NCBI RefSeq assembly: GCF_003330765.1 | Contig: NZ_CP024903.1 | Coordinates: 1,116,001-1,180,000 of the forward strand | Direction of reading: 5' to 3' | From: Burkholderia pyrrocinia | GTDB taxonomy: Bacteria > Pseudomonadota > Gammaproteobacteria > Burkholderiales > Burkholderiaceae | DNA length: 64,000 bases | Shown: positions 7,872-16,216 of the stretch, one piece after another | Numbering within the stretch: the stretch's first letter is position 1 | Layout: each line of letters begins with the position of its first letter | Notes under the pieces: generated by a model | Databases searched by the model: none | What the model saw: the letters and a program-made list of their open reading frames with translations, nothing else | What the model was told of the DNA's origin: nothing | Program-made: the position numbers and the translations under genes

Positions 7872-8786
7872 TCACGCTCCATGGCGGGGATCGAAGACGT
7901 CGCGCAGCCCGTCGCCGAGCAGGTTGAACGCGAGGCTCACGAGCAGGATCGCGATGCCGGGCAGCGTCGCGACCCACCACGCGTCGAGCAGCACGTTGCG
8001 GCCCGACGCGACCATGAAGCCCCACTCGGGGCTCGGCGGCTGAGCGCCGAGGCCGAGGAAACCGAGCCCCGCGACGGTCAGGATGATGCCGGCCATGTCG
8101 AGCGTCGCGCGCACGATCACCGACGACATGCACATCGGCATGATGTAACGCAGCAGGATGCGCGGGCCCGATGCGCCCTGCAGCCGCGCGGCATGGATGT
8201 AGTCGGCCTGCGCGATGCGGATCGTCTCCGCGCGCGCGAGCCGCGCATAGGCGGGCCAGGCGGTGATCGAGATCGCGACGACCGCGTTGATCACGCCGGG
8301 CCCGAGCGCGGCCGCGAACGCGAGCGCGAGCACGATCTTCGGGAACGCGAGCGCGACGTCGGTGATGCGCATCAGCACGCTGTCGACGAAGCCGCCGCAA
8401 TAGCCGGCCGTCGTGCCGATCAGCAGGCCGATCGGCACGACGATCACGACGACGAGCAGTGCGATGCCGAGCGTGAGGCGCGAGCCGGCAATCAGCCGCG
8501 AGAGGATGTCGCGGCCGAGCTGGTCGGTGCCGAGCCAGTGCGACGGCGAGCCGGGCGGCAGCAGGCGGTCGGACAGCACCTGGCGCAGCGGATCGTGCGG
8601 CATGATCAGCGGGCCGACGATCGCGACGACGATCAGCGCGACGAGGATCGCGAGCCCGAACAGGTTAAGCGGATTCGTGGCGAAACGGCGCCAGCGTCGG
8701 TACGCGAGGCCGAGCGCGGCCTGCGAGCGCGACGCGGGCGCGTCGGAAAGCAGCCACGCGCGCAGCGTGAGGCGCTCGGCGTTCAT
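7872..8786 (-). CDS. ddpC: dipeptide ABC transporter permease, DdpC-like
   Basis: A 304-residue inner-membrane permease of the DppC/OppC family. It has an N-terminal cytoplasmic segment and about six membrane helices. The family block HWLGTDQLGRDILSRLIAGSR is at about residues 83-103, and the EAA loop region (RAETIRIAQADYIHAARLQGAS) contacts the ATPases. It lies 66 bases downstream of ddpB and directly abuts ddpD. It forms the channel with DdpB to import dipeptides, in this locus probably D-Ala-D-Ala given the linked VanX-type peptidase. Confidence 0.87.
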   Translation of the reverse strand: MNAERLTLRAWLLSDAPASRSQAALGLAYRRWRRFATNPLNLFGLAILVALIVVAIVGPLIMPHDPLRQVLSDRLLPPGSPSHWLGTDQLGRDILSRLIAGSRLTLGIALLVVVIVVPIGLLIGTTAGYCGGFVDSVLMRITDVALAFPKIVLALAFAAALGPGVINAVVAISITAWPAYARLARAETIRIAQADYIHAARLQGASGPRILLRYIMPMCMSSVIVRATLDMAGIILTVAGLGFLGLGAQPPSPEWGFMVASGRNVLLDAWWVATLPGIAILLVSLAFNLLGDGLRDVFDPRHGA

Positions 8787-8852
8787 GATCGGACGACCTT
8801 GGGCATGGGCGATGAAAGAGGCGGGGTGGAAGCGGTCATGTCGGGGCGGCCC

Positions 8853-9923
8853 TCAGCGCGCACGCGGATCGAACACGCGGTACAGCGCGTCGGTCAGCAG
8901 GTTGACGGTGATGAACATCGCGCCGATCACGAGCGTCGCGCCGAGCACCGCGTTCATGTCGGCGTTCAGCAGCGCGCCCGTCAGGTACGAGCCGAGCCCC
9001 GGCCACGCGAACACGATCTCGGTCAGCACCGAGCCTTCGAGCAGGTTGCTGTACGTGAGCGCGATCACGGTGAGCAGCGGCACCGCGATGTTGCCGAACG
9101 CGTGCCGCCAGATCACGCGACGCTCGGACAAGCCCTTCGCGCGCGCGGTGACGATGTATTCCTGGCTCAACTGGTCGAGCATGAACGAGCGCGTCATGCG
9201 GCTCAGGTAGGCAACCGAGTAGTAGCCGAGGATCGCGGCCGGCAGCGCGATGTGCGACACCGCGTTGCGGAATACGTCCCATTCGCCCGCGAGCGCCGCG
9301 TCGATCAGCAGGCTGCCCGTGCGCGTATCGACCATCCCGTCGTACACGGGATCGAGCCGGCCGGGCCCGCCGACCCAGTGCAGTCGCGCGTAGAACAGCA
9401 GCAGCCCCATCAGCCCGAGCCAGAATACCGGCACGGAATTGCCGATCAGCCCGACGAAGCGCGCGATATGGTCGATCGGCCGGTTGTGCTTCACGGCGGC
9501 CGCGACGCCGAGCGGCACGCCGATCGCGATGCCGATCAGCGTCGCGATCGTCGCCAGCTCGAGCGTGGCCGGGAACACGCGCTTGATGTCGTCGAGCACC
9601 GGGTTCGCCGTCAGCAGCGACACGCCGAGATTGCCGTGCAGCACGTCGCGCGCATAGATCAGGAATTGCGTGACGAGCGGCTTGTCGAGCCCGAGCGCGA
9701 TGCGTTCGGCCGCGTACGCGTCGGCCGACGCACGATCGCCGAGGATCGCCAGCACGGGATCGATCGGCACCTTGCGGCCGATCACGAACGTCAGCGCGAG
9801 CAGCCCCGCGAACGTGACGGCGAGCGTGAGCGCCCAGCGCAGCACGCGCAGCGCCCAGCGCACGGCCGGGCGCCGCGCGGGCAGCGTGCGCAGTGCTTCG
9901 AGGGAGGAGGCGGGAGTCGACAT
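8853..9923 (-). CDS. ddpB: dipeptide ABC transporter permease, DdpB-like
   Basis: A 356-residue permease of the DppB/OppB family, slightly longer than E. coli DppB. It begins with a cytoplasmic Arg-rich tail, then a first membrane helix, then the large periplasmic loop with a DPVLAILGDRASADAYAAER-type segment. The remaining helices follow, with the EAA loop SQEYIVTARAKGLSERRVIWRH and the C-terminal FDPRAR that often ends this family. It starts 10 bases after the substrate-binding protein gene and is followed by ddpC. It is one half of the transmembrane channel. Confidence 0.87.
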   Translation of the reverse strand: MSTPASSLEALRTLPARRPAVRWALRVLRWALTLAVTFAGLLALTFVIGRKVPIDPVLAILGDRASADAYAAERIALGLDKPLVTQFLIYARDVLHGNLGVSLLTANPVLDDIKRVFPATLELATIATLIGIAIGVPLGVAAAVKHNRPIDHIARFVGLIGNSVPVFWLGLMGLLLFYARLHWVGGPGRLDPVYDGMVDTRTGSLLIDAALAGEWDVFRNAVSHIALPAAILGYYSVAYLSRMTRSFMLDQLSQEYIVTARAKGLSERRVIWRHAFGNIAVPLLTVIALTYSNLLEGSVLTEIVFAWPGLGSYLTGALLNADMNAVLGATLVIGAMFITVNLLTDALYRVFDPRAR

Positions 9924-9933
9924 GCGGCGAATC

Positions 9934-11535
9934 TTATTGCTTCTTCAGGTTGCGGTACGACACGAGATCGTTGATCGGTCCGACGTCGAGCCCGCTCACG
10001 CCGGGCCGCGTCGCGACCTGCGCGACTTTCTCGAACATGATCACGAACGGCGAGCGCGCGAGCATGTCCTTCTGCATCGCCTGGTACCGTTGCGCGCGTT
10101 TCGCGGCGGTCGGTTCGGCAAGCGCGGTGTCGGTTTCCTTCGTCAGTTGCGGAATGTCCCAGCTATTGCGCCAGGCCAGCATTTTATAGCTCGTCTTGTC
10201 GGAATTGTCCGGATTCCACGCAAAACCCTGCGCGTTGCTGTGCGGATCGATGTAGTCGGCCGACCATTCGCCGATGTAGATGTCGTGCTGGCGCGCGCGG
10301 TATTTCGCGAGCGTCTGCTTGTTGTCGCCGGGAATCAGCTGCACCTTGATGCCCGCCTGCGCGAAGTTTGCCTGCACGGCCTGCGCGATCTCCGTGTACG
10401 GATAATCGTTGCGCACGTCCATCGTCACGGAAAAGCCGTTGGGCACGCCGGCCTTCGCGAGCAACGCCTTCGCCTTCGCGACGTCGAGCTTGTACGGGTT
10501 CGTGTTCAGCGTGCCGAGGAAGCCTTCGGGCAGGAAGGTCTGGTGCACCTTGTAGGTCGTCTTCACGACATTGCCCTGGATGCCGGCATAGTCGACGAGC
10601 CACTTCAGTGCTTCCTGCACGTCGGGCTTCGCGAGCGTCGGGTTCTTCGTGTTCAGGCCGAGATACAGCAGCGTCGCCTGCGGCGACGCCGACACCTTCG
10701 CCTTGCCGGATTTCACGACCGCAGCCAGATCGTCGGGGCTCAGGTCGCGCGCCGCATCGACGTCGCCATTTTCCAGCAGCAGGCGCTGGCTCGCGGCTTC
10801 GGGCACGTGGCGCAGCACGATGCGCTTCATCGCGAGCGGCAGCCGGTAGCCGTCGAAGCGCTGCAGCACGATGCTGTCGCCGGCCGCCCACTTGACCAGC
10901 TTGTACGCGCCGGAGCCGGCCTCGTTGGTCTTCAGCCATGCATTGCCGAAGTCGTTGCCCTGCTGGTGCGACAGCAGCAGCTTCTTGTCCAGCACCGACG
11001 CGGGCCACGAGCCGAGCACGTTCAGCACGAAGGTCGGCGCGTACTTGTGGTCGGTCGTGACCGACACCGTCAGGTCGTCGAGCTTCTTCACATTGGCCAC
11101 GACGTTCGACTTGGTGAGTCCGATGCCGGTCAGCACGGCGGCCGGCCCCTTGTCGAGCAGCACCGCGCGCTGGATCGACCACGCGACGTCGTCGGCCGTC
11201 AGCGGGTTGCCCGAATGGAACTTGAGGCCGGGGTGCAGCTTGAACGTATAGGTCAGCCCGTCGGCGCTCACCGTCCACGACTGCGCGACATCGCCGTTGA
11301 ATTTAGACGGATCGCGCAGGTCGACGCGCACGAGCCGGTCGTACGTGTTCGCGACGTATTCCTCCGGCACCAGCTCGTAGATCTCGCCCGGATCGAGCGT
11401 CGTGAATTCGTCGAGCAGCGTGGCCATCACGAACATGTCCTTCGGCGTTTCCGCGCGGGCGGCGGAAAGCGGAACGGCGGCGAGAACGGACGCGGCGGCC
11501 AGCGCCGCGACGAGCCGGGATGTCAGGGATTTCAT
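9934..11535 (-). CDS. ddpA: dipeptide ABC transporter substrate-binding protein, DdpA-like
   Basis: A 533-residue family-5 extracellular solute-binding protein. It has a cleavable signal peptide (MKSLTSRLVAALAAASVLAA to SAARA) and the family features FTTLDPGEIYE, YTFKLHPGLKFHSGNPLTADDVAWS and the domain-crossover region around ALKWLVDYAGI. It captures a small peptide in the periplasm and delivers it to the DdpB/C channel. GGAG lies 5 bases before ATG 11535. It follows ddpX by 61 bases and precedes ddpB by 10. A closely similar paralogue is encoded at 13434-15023. Confidence 0.87.
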   Translation of the reverse strand: MKSLTSRLVAALAAASVLAAVPLSAARAETPKDMFVMATLLDEFTTLDPGEIYELVPEEYVANTYDRLVRVDLRDPSKFNGDVAQSWTVSADGLTYTFKLHPGLKFHSGNPLTADDVAWSIQRAVLLDKGPAAVLTGIGLTKSNVVANVKKLDDLTVSVTTDHKYAPTFVLNVLGSWPASVLDKKLLLSHQQGNDFGNAWLKTNEAGSGAYKLVKWAAGDSIVLQRFDGYRLPLAMKRIVLRHVPEAASQRLLLENGDVDAARDLSPDDLAAVVKSGKAKVSASPQATLLYLGLNTKNPTLAKPDVQEALKWLVDYAGIQGNVVKTTYKVHQTFLPEGFLGTLNTNPYKLDVAKAKALLAKAGVPNGFSVTMDVRNDYPYTEIAQAVQANFAQAGIKVQLIPGDNKQTLAKYRARQHDIYIGEWSADYIDPHSNAQGFAWNPDNSDKTSYKMLAWRNSWDIPQLTKETDTALAEPTAAKRAQRYQAMQKDMLARSPFVIMFEKVAQVATRPGVSGLDVGPINDLVSYRNLKKQ

Positions 11536-11596
11536 GTGCGCTCCATCGGTCGTTGAAGTCGTTGAACGTGAACGGTGAGGGGGACGTGCATCGCCA

Positions 11597-12160
11597 TCAC
11601 ATCAGGCGCCACGGGCCGCTCGCCGCGTTGTCGATCTGCGGCAACGCGCGCGAACCGGGCAGTTCGTAGTGCCACCACTCGCTGTCGATGTGCGCGAAGC
11701 CGGCCGCGTGCATCACGCCGAGCAGCAGCAGGCGGTTGCGTTGCACGGCTTCGGGCAGCCCCGCGTGGAAGTGACCAGACGCGGCGACCATCTCGTCGAA
11801 GCCCGTGCCCATGTCGAGCGGCTCGCCGTCCGCGCCGACGAGCGTCAGGTCGAGCGCGGTGCCGCGGCTGTGATTCGAGCCGCGGCCGAGATCGGCGATG
11901 AAATTCGGATCGGGCTGGAAATCCCACAGCACCTGCTGCGCCTGCGGCGGCCGGTAGGCGTCGTAGATGCGCAGCGTGAAGCCGGCTTGTGCTGCGACAT
12001 CGACCGCGCGGCGCAGCGCGGCTTCGGCCGGTTCGAGCAGCAGGCAGTGCGCGCGGCGGTAGATCGGCTTGCCGGTCAGGTTGCGATCGGTCGCGTAGAC
12101 GAGATCGAGGTCGACGCGATGCGTGGCGGGCGTGATTTCGACAAGGCGGTGCAAGGTCAT
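11597..12160 (-). CDS. ddpX: D-alanyl-D-alanine dipeptidase, DdpX/VanX type
   Basis: A 187-residue zinc M15D peptidase that hydrolyses D-Ala-D-Ala. The VanX zinc site is complete: His97 and Asp104 in SNHSRGTALDLT, His164 in EWWHYE, with the catalytic Glu161 and the transition-state Arg70 (YDAYRPP). There is no signal peptide, so it acts in the cytoplasm on imported dipeptide, as E. coli DdpX does. It lies 20 bases after the RpiR regulator and 61 bases before the binding-protein gene, all on one strand. The likely job is recycling D-Ala released from peptidoglycan as carbon and nitrogen source. No vanH/vanA-like genes are near, so resistance is not implied. Confidence 0.92.
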   Translation of the reverse strand: MTLHRLVEITPATHRVDLDLVYATDRNLTGKPIYRRAHCLLLEPAEAALRRAVDVAAQAGFTLRIYDAYRPPQAQQVLWDFQPDPNFIADLGRGSNHSRGTALDLTLVGADGEPLDMGTGFDEMVAASGHFHAGLPEAVQRNRLLLLGVMHAAGFAHIDSEWWHYELPGSRALPQIDNAASGPWRLM

Positions 12161-12180
12161 CAGCGGTTCAGAGGGCTCGC

Positions 12181-13056
12181 TCAAGATTCGAATTGGTCGA
12201 ACGTGTGCTGCAGTGCGCGGTTGCGCGCGACGCGCCGGTCGATCGCGGGGCCGAGGCGGTCGACGACGGCCGTGATCAGCAGGTTGAACAGGCAGGTGAG
12301 CGGCGCCAGCGAATCCCAGAACTGGCCGACGTCGGTCTTCACCTGCAGCAGGTCGGCCGGCCATTCGCGCGCCCACGGGCAGGAGAGATCGGTGACCAGC
12401 GCGAACGGCTGCCCGCGCTCGGCCGCCGCCTGGCAATAGCGGCGCGCGCTGCGCGAATACGCGCGCGTGTCGGTGACGATGCAGTACGGCCGCTCGAATT
12501 CGGAGTTCAGCGAATCGACATACGAGCCTGACTGGCCGTCGGAATAGAACACGCGCGGGCGCAGGTATTCGAGGTAGCTGCTGAATGCGTTGCTGATCCC
12601 GCGCGTCGACTGGATGCCGAGGATGAACACCGCGTCGGCATGCGCGATCCGGTCGGCGACCTGCGCGAAAACGGGGCCTTCGGCGAGCCGGTATACGTGG
12701 CGGATCGCATCGAGCTCGCGGTCGAGCGACGACGCGAGCGTGGCGTCACCGCCGTTGCCTTCGGCCGGCTGTGTGCCGGCGACACGGCGGTATTCGTCGA
12801 GCCGGTCGGTGATCATCCATGGGCGATCGCCGCCGCCGCGCAACTCGCGTTTCAGGTCGTCGAGATTGCGATAGCCGACGCTGCGCAGGAAGCGCCCGAC
12901 CGAGATGCCGCTCGTGCCGGCCTGCCGGGCGATCTGGTCGGCCGTCTCGAGCCCGAGCCGGTCGAGGTTCGCGAGCATGTAGCTCGCGATGCGCTTCGCG
13001 GTCGGCGTCAGCTCGGCATAGCGGGATTCGACGGTACAGGCGAACGCGCAGGTCAT
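12181..13056 (-). CDS. RpiR-family regulator (HTH + SIS) of the ddp locus
   Basis: A 291-residue RpiR-type regulator. Residues about 1-75 carry the N-terminal HTH-6 domain (ELTPTAKRIASYMLAN, ADQIARQAGTSGISVGRFLRSVGY). Residues about 125-265 form an SIS sugar-phosphate-isomerase-fold domain (ADAVFILGIQSTRGISNAFSS, PYCIVTDTRAYSRSARRYCQ). SIS domains in this family bind sugar phosphates, including amino-sugar or muropeptide-derived ligands, which fits a peptidoglycan-recycling locus. It is the first gene of the minus-strand array, 20 bases before ddpX, so autoregulation is likely. An inverted repeat at 13062-13104 immediately upstream is a candidate operator. The ligand is inferred, not shown. 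Confidence 0.87.
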   Translation of the reverse strand: MTCAFACTVESRYAELTPTAKRIASYMLANLDRLGLETADQIARQAGTSGISVGRFLRSVGYRNLDDLKRELRGGGDRPWMITDRLDEYRRVAGTQPAEGNGGDATLASSLDRELDAIRHVYRLAEGPVFAQVADRIAHADAVFILGIQSTRGISNAFSSYLEYLRPRVFYSDGQSGSYVDSLNSEFERPYCIVTDTRAYSRSARRYCQAAAERGQPFALVTDLSCPWAREWPADLLQVKTDVGQFWDSLAPLTCLFNLLITAVVDRLGPAIDRRVARNRALQHTFDQFES

Positions 13057-13061
13057 CGGCT

Positions 13062-13104
13062 GTTAGATCGTTGTCGTCGGATGATCGAATGTCATCCATC
13101 TAAC
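13062..13104. promoter_or_regulatory. candidate RpiR operator (inverted repeat)
   Basis: GTTAGAT at 13062-13068 is mirrored by ATCTAAC at 13098-13104, starting 6 bases upstream of the rpiR-like start codon. Inner bases also include GGATGAT and ATCATT-like elements. Spacing of about three helical turns would suit a dimer or tetramer. Short arms make this tentative. Confidence 0.3.
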
Positions 13105-13200
13105 GAAGCCAAAATCATTCGCGCCAGCGGATAAAAACTATGGTGTGAGGAAAGGTGATAGGGTCAATCCCGGGTCGGGTTTATTTCCCCGGCGAATAAT

Positions 13201-13433
13201 TTGCATTTTCCTGCCCGCTCGGAAGCGGCGGAAACGGATCTCGACACGCTGTTCGCCGCCCAGATCGTGTTCTGGATGTTCGCTGCGCCGGACGGGCATG
13301 CGAAGAATTTCAGCCTGCGCCTGCTGCCGGGCGGCTGCTTCCGTCTCACGCCGCTCTACGACGTGATCGCTGGCACGGCGGGCTGCGGCGATTACCCGCG
13401 CGCCGGCATGGCCGGCCGCGCGGGACGCCGCGA
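13201..13433 (+). pseudogene. hipA kinase C-terminal fragment
   Basis: The plus-strand frame from about 13201 reads ETDLDTLFAAQIVFWMFAAP, then DGHAKNFSLRLLPGG and FRLTPLYDVI. This is the catalytic-loop and metal-binding segment of the HipA Ser/Thr kinase family (DGHxKNFS and YDV). Only about 60 residues are recognisable. There is no upstream kinase lobe and no hipB, and the frame runs into the antisense 3' end of the neighbouring binding-protein gene. I read it as the remnant of a hipBA toxin-antitoxin or HipA-like gene left by a deletion or insertion. This is the only explanation I found for the bases between the rpiR upstream region and the second binding-protein gene. Confidence 0.75.
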
Positions 13434-15023
13434 TTATTTCGCCAGCGTGCGGTATGACACGAGGTCGTTGATCGGCCCGATTTCCGGCCCGGTCGTGCCG
13501 GGGCGCGTCGCAACCTGCACGACCTTCTCGAACATGATGATGAACGGCGAGTTCGCGAGCACGGCCTTCTGCAGCGCTTCGTAACGCTGCGCGCGCTTCG
13601 CGGGCGACGGCTCGACGAGCGCGGCCTCGGTGTCCTTCGTCAGTTGCGGAATGTCCCAGCTGTTGCGCCACGCGAGCATCTTCGTCGGCGACTGGTCCGA
13701 GTTGTCCGGATTCCACGCGAAGCCGCGCGCGTTGCTGTTCGGGTCCATGTAGTCGGGCGACCATTCGCCGATAAAGATGTCGTGCTGGCGCGCGCGGTAC
13801 TTGCCGATCGCCTGCTTCGCGTCGCCGGGGATCAGCTTCACGCGGATGCCGCCCTGCGCGAAGTTCGCCTGCAGCGCCTGCGCGATCTCGATGTACGGAT
13901 AGTCGTTCGGCATGTCCATCGTCACGTCGAAGCCGTTCGGCAAACCGGCCTTCGCGAGCAGCGCCTTCGCCTTCGCGACGTCCTGCTTGTACGGGCGCGC
14001 GTTCAGCGTGCCGAGGAAGCCTTCGGGCAGGAAGGCTTCATGAACCTTGTAAGTCGTGCTGACGATGTTGTGCTGGATGCCGTCGTAGTCGACCAGCCAT
14101 TTCATCGCCTGCTGCACGTCGGGTTTCGCGAGGTTCGGGTTCTTCGTGTTCAGGCTCAGGTACAGCAGCGCGGACACCGGCCACGACGCGACCTTGATCT
14201 TGCCTGCCTTCGTCAGCGCGGCGAGGCTGTCGGGGCTCAGGTTGCGCGCGGCGTCGACGTCGCCGTTCTCCAGCAGCAGCCGTTGCGCGGACGCTTCGGG
14301 CACGTGGCGCAGCACGACGCGCTTCATCGGGTACGGCGTGCGGTATTTCTCGAAACGCTGCAGCACGATGCTCTCGTTCGGCGTCCACTTGACGAGCTGG
14401 TACGGGCCGGAGCCCGCATCGTTGGTCCTGAGCCAGCCGCTGCCGAGATCGTTGCCCTGCTGGTGCGACAGCAGCAGCTTCTTGTCGAAGACCGATGCCG
14501 GGCACGCGCTCAGCACGTTGAGCACGAAGCTCGGTGCGTATTTGCGGTCGGTTTCGAGCACCACCGTCTGCGGATCGATCGCGCGCACCTTCTGCATCAC
14601 GTTCGCCTTCGTGAGGCCAAGATCGGCGAGCACGCCGGCCGGCCCCTTGTCGAGCAGGAGGGTGCGCTGCAGCGACCACGCGACGTCGTCGGCGGTCACC
14701 GGGTTGCCGGAATGGAACGTGAGGCCCGGGCGCAGCTTGAACGTGTAGGTCACGCCGTCGGCGCCGACCGTCCACGATTGCGCGATCTGTCCGTCGAAGC
14801 GCGTCGGATCCTTCAGGTCGACGCGCACGAGCCGCTCATAGGTGTTCGCGACGTACTCCGACGGCACGAGTTCGTAGATTCCGCTCGGGTCGAGGGTCGT
14901 GAATTCGCCGAGCTGCGTGGCGACGACGAAGATGCCGGGCGGCGTGGCAGCCTGCGCCGGCAGTGCCGGAACAAGCGCGACGAGCGCGGCGCTGATGAAC
15001 AGCCGGGACAGCAGGTGCTTCAT
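13434..15023 (-). CDS. second dipeptide-type ABC substrate-binding protein
   Basis: A 529-residue family-5 solute-binding protein with a signal peptide (MKHLLSRLFISAALVALVPA to PAQA). It is strikingly similar along its whole length to the DdpA-like protein at 9934-11535: both share FTTLDP, YELVP-EYVANTY, KFHSGNP/TFHSGNP, LLLSHQQGND and the C-terminal GPINDLVSYR block. It lacks its own permease or ATPase genes, so it probably feeds the ddpBCDF transporter with a related ligand. GGAG lies 5 bases before the ATG. It is separated from the main operon by the hipA fragment, suggesting an old tandem duplication later disturbed. Confidence 0.85.
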   Translation of the reverse strand: MKHLLSRLFISAALVALVPALPAQAATPPGIFVVATQLGEFTTLDPSGIYELVPSEYVANTYERLVRVDLKDPTRFDGQIAQSWTVGADGVTYTFKLRPGLTFHSGNPVTADDVAWSLQRTLLLDKGPAGVLADLGLTKANVMQKVRAIDPQTVVLETDRKYAPSFVLNVLSACPASVFDKKLLLSHQQGNDLGSGWLRTNDAGSGPYQLVKWTPNESIVLQRFEKYRTPYPMKRVVLRHVPEASAQRLLLENGDVDAARNLSPDSLAALTKAGKIKVASWPVSALLYLSLNTKNPNLAKPDVQQAMKWLVDYDGIQHNIVSTTYKVHEAFLPEGFLGTLNARPYKQDVAKAKALLAKAGLPNGFDVTMDMPNDYPYIEIAQALQANFAQGGIRVKLIPGDAKQAIGKYRARQHDIFIGEWSPDYMDPNSNARGFAWNPDNSDQSPTKMLAWRNSWDIPQLTKDTEAALVEPSPAKRAQRYEALQKAVLANSPFIIMFEKVVQVATRPGTTGPEIGPINDLVSYRTLAK

Positions 15024-15152
15024 GTGGGCTCCGTCGGAAAGGAATCGTGGAGCGATTCTCTCATCGACGGCGGCCGGATGAAAATATTCGGCGTGCGCGC
15101 GGCGGCGCGCGGGTGTGGGCCGGGCGGGCGCCCGGCGCCGGCAGGCGTCGGA

Positions 15153-15485
15153 TCAGATCACGCAGCGCGCGATCGCGAAGCGCATCGCTTCCTCGGGCGG
15201 CTCGCTGCCCGAGCCGCGCACGACCTTGACGACCGAGCCGTTGCCCGACGGCGTCAGCGTGACGAAGTACGAGTTCGATCCGACGGCGATGTCGGTCACG
15301 CCGTTGTGCTGCGATTGCGAGGTACCCGACAGGCGGCTGTCGAGGCAGTTGGCGATCGCGTGGGCCGGACGTTGCGACGACACGTAGATCATCGGTGCTG
15401 CGCCGGATGCGGCCGAGTCGGACGAGGGAGCGGAACCGCAGGCGGCGAGCAGGGCGGCGGGGAGGAGCAGCAGGAATCGTTTCAT
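15153..15485 (-). CDS. small predicted lipoprotein
   Basis: A 110-residue protein beginning MKRFLLLLPAALLAACGSAP, with lipobox LLAAC at residues 12-16, so it is a predicted lipoprotein. The mature part is a single small domain with two further cysteines (ANCLDSRL, ARCVI) that could form a disulfide, and the strand-rich stretch SNSYFVTLTPSGNGSVVKVV. Similar small lipoproteins are common in Burkholderia, but I know no function. It is monocistronic on the minus strand, and the next upstream minus-strand gene ends in its own hairpin at 15670-15694. Confidence 0.75.
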   Translation of the reverse strand: MKRFLLLLPAALLAACGSAPSSDSAASGAAPMIYVSSQRPAHAIANCLDSRLSGTSQSQHNGVTDIAVGSNSYFVTLTPSGNGSVVKVVRGSGSEPPEEAMRFAIARCVI

Positions 15486-15669
15486 GGTCGGTCGTCGAGT
15501 GTCTCGTATCGAGGCTGGGGCGCGGGGTAGGCGAAACGCGAAGCTTCGCGACGAAACCGCCCGGAATCGAGGCCGTTTTTGACGGTCGATACGGCAGGCA
15601 GCTGACGACGGAGTATACCCGCAGCGTTTGACGCGGATGGCGCGTTGAAACGATTCGATACAACAAGCA

Positions 15670-15694
15670 CCCGCTGCCGCGCGGCGGCAGCGGG
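15670..15694 (-). terminator. GC-rich hairpin terminator
   Basis: CCCGCTGCCGC, a 3-base loop, then GCGGCAGCGGG. Read on the minus strand it is followed by a T-rich TGCTTGTTGTAT. It lies 44 bases downstream of the stop of the minus-strand gene at 15739-16068. Confidence 0.65.
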
Positions 15695-15738
15695 CGTTTC
15701 AGGCGATGGCGAATGGGCGCTTGCCGGTGTTGTCGATC

Positions 15739-16068
15739 TTATTGGCCGACCTTGTGGCTGACCGCATTTTCCTGCTGGTTCAGCACGTGCCTTTCGCTCT
15801 TCGTGATGTGGCCGCGATCCTGCCCGGCCATGTCCCGCTCTTCCTGGCGGATCTTGCGGTCGTCACGGTGCAGGCGCGCGGCCTGTGCGTGCGACATCTC
15901 GCCCTCCTTCACTTCGTGATGGATGCGGCGATTCTGGTTCGCGAGGCGCTGGTTGACCTCTTCGCGGCGCTGATGCGCCTGTTGCCACTGCGTGTCGGCA
16001 AACGCGGTGCCGGTCAGCACCGACATCAGGGTGGCGGCAATCGCGAGATGGCGGGTAAAGGCTCGCAT
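15739..16068 (-). CDS. small exported charged helical protein
   Basis: A 109-residue protein with a signal peptide (MRAFTRHLAIAATLMSVLTG to AFA) and a mature part rich in Gln, Arg, His, Glu and Asp. It is predicted all-helical (QWQQAHQRREEVNQRLANQN, RLHRDDRKIRQEERDMAG). It ends with the GHITKSERHVLNQQENAVS stretch, which recurs in small periplasmic proteins of Burkholderia and Ralstonia. No enzymatic motif is visible. It is monocistronic with a hairpin terminator downstream. Function unknown. Confidence 0.75.
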   Translation of the reverse strand: MRAFTRHLAIAATLMSVLTGTAFADTQWQQAHQRREEVNQRLANQNRRIHHEVKEGEMSHAQAARLHRDDRKIRQEERDMAGQDRGHITKSERHVLNQQENAVSHKVGQ

Positions 16069-16216
16069 GGTGTTTTCTCCTGTCGTTGCGCGTCCGGATC
16101 GTGGGCGCATGTCAAGAAAACGCGGAGCGGACACCGGCTGTTGACGTTTCGGGCTGTATCGATTGCAAGTCTTTATTACGTCTGCGGGTTGGGGCGCGGG
16201 GCCCGACCGCCGCGGA

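Noticed and set aside
7641..9974. 777-codon plus-strand frame
   Set aside because: Antisense shadow of the ABC permease genes, with no ribosome-binding site and low-complexity Arg/Asp/His composition.
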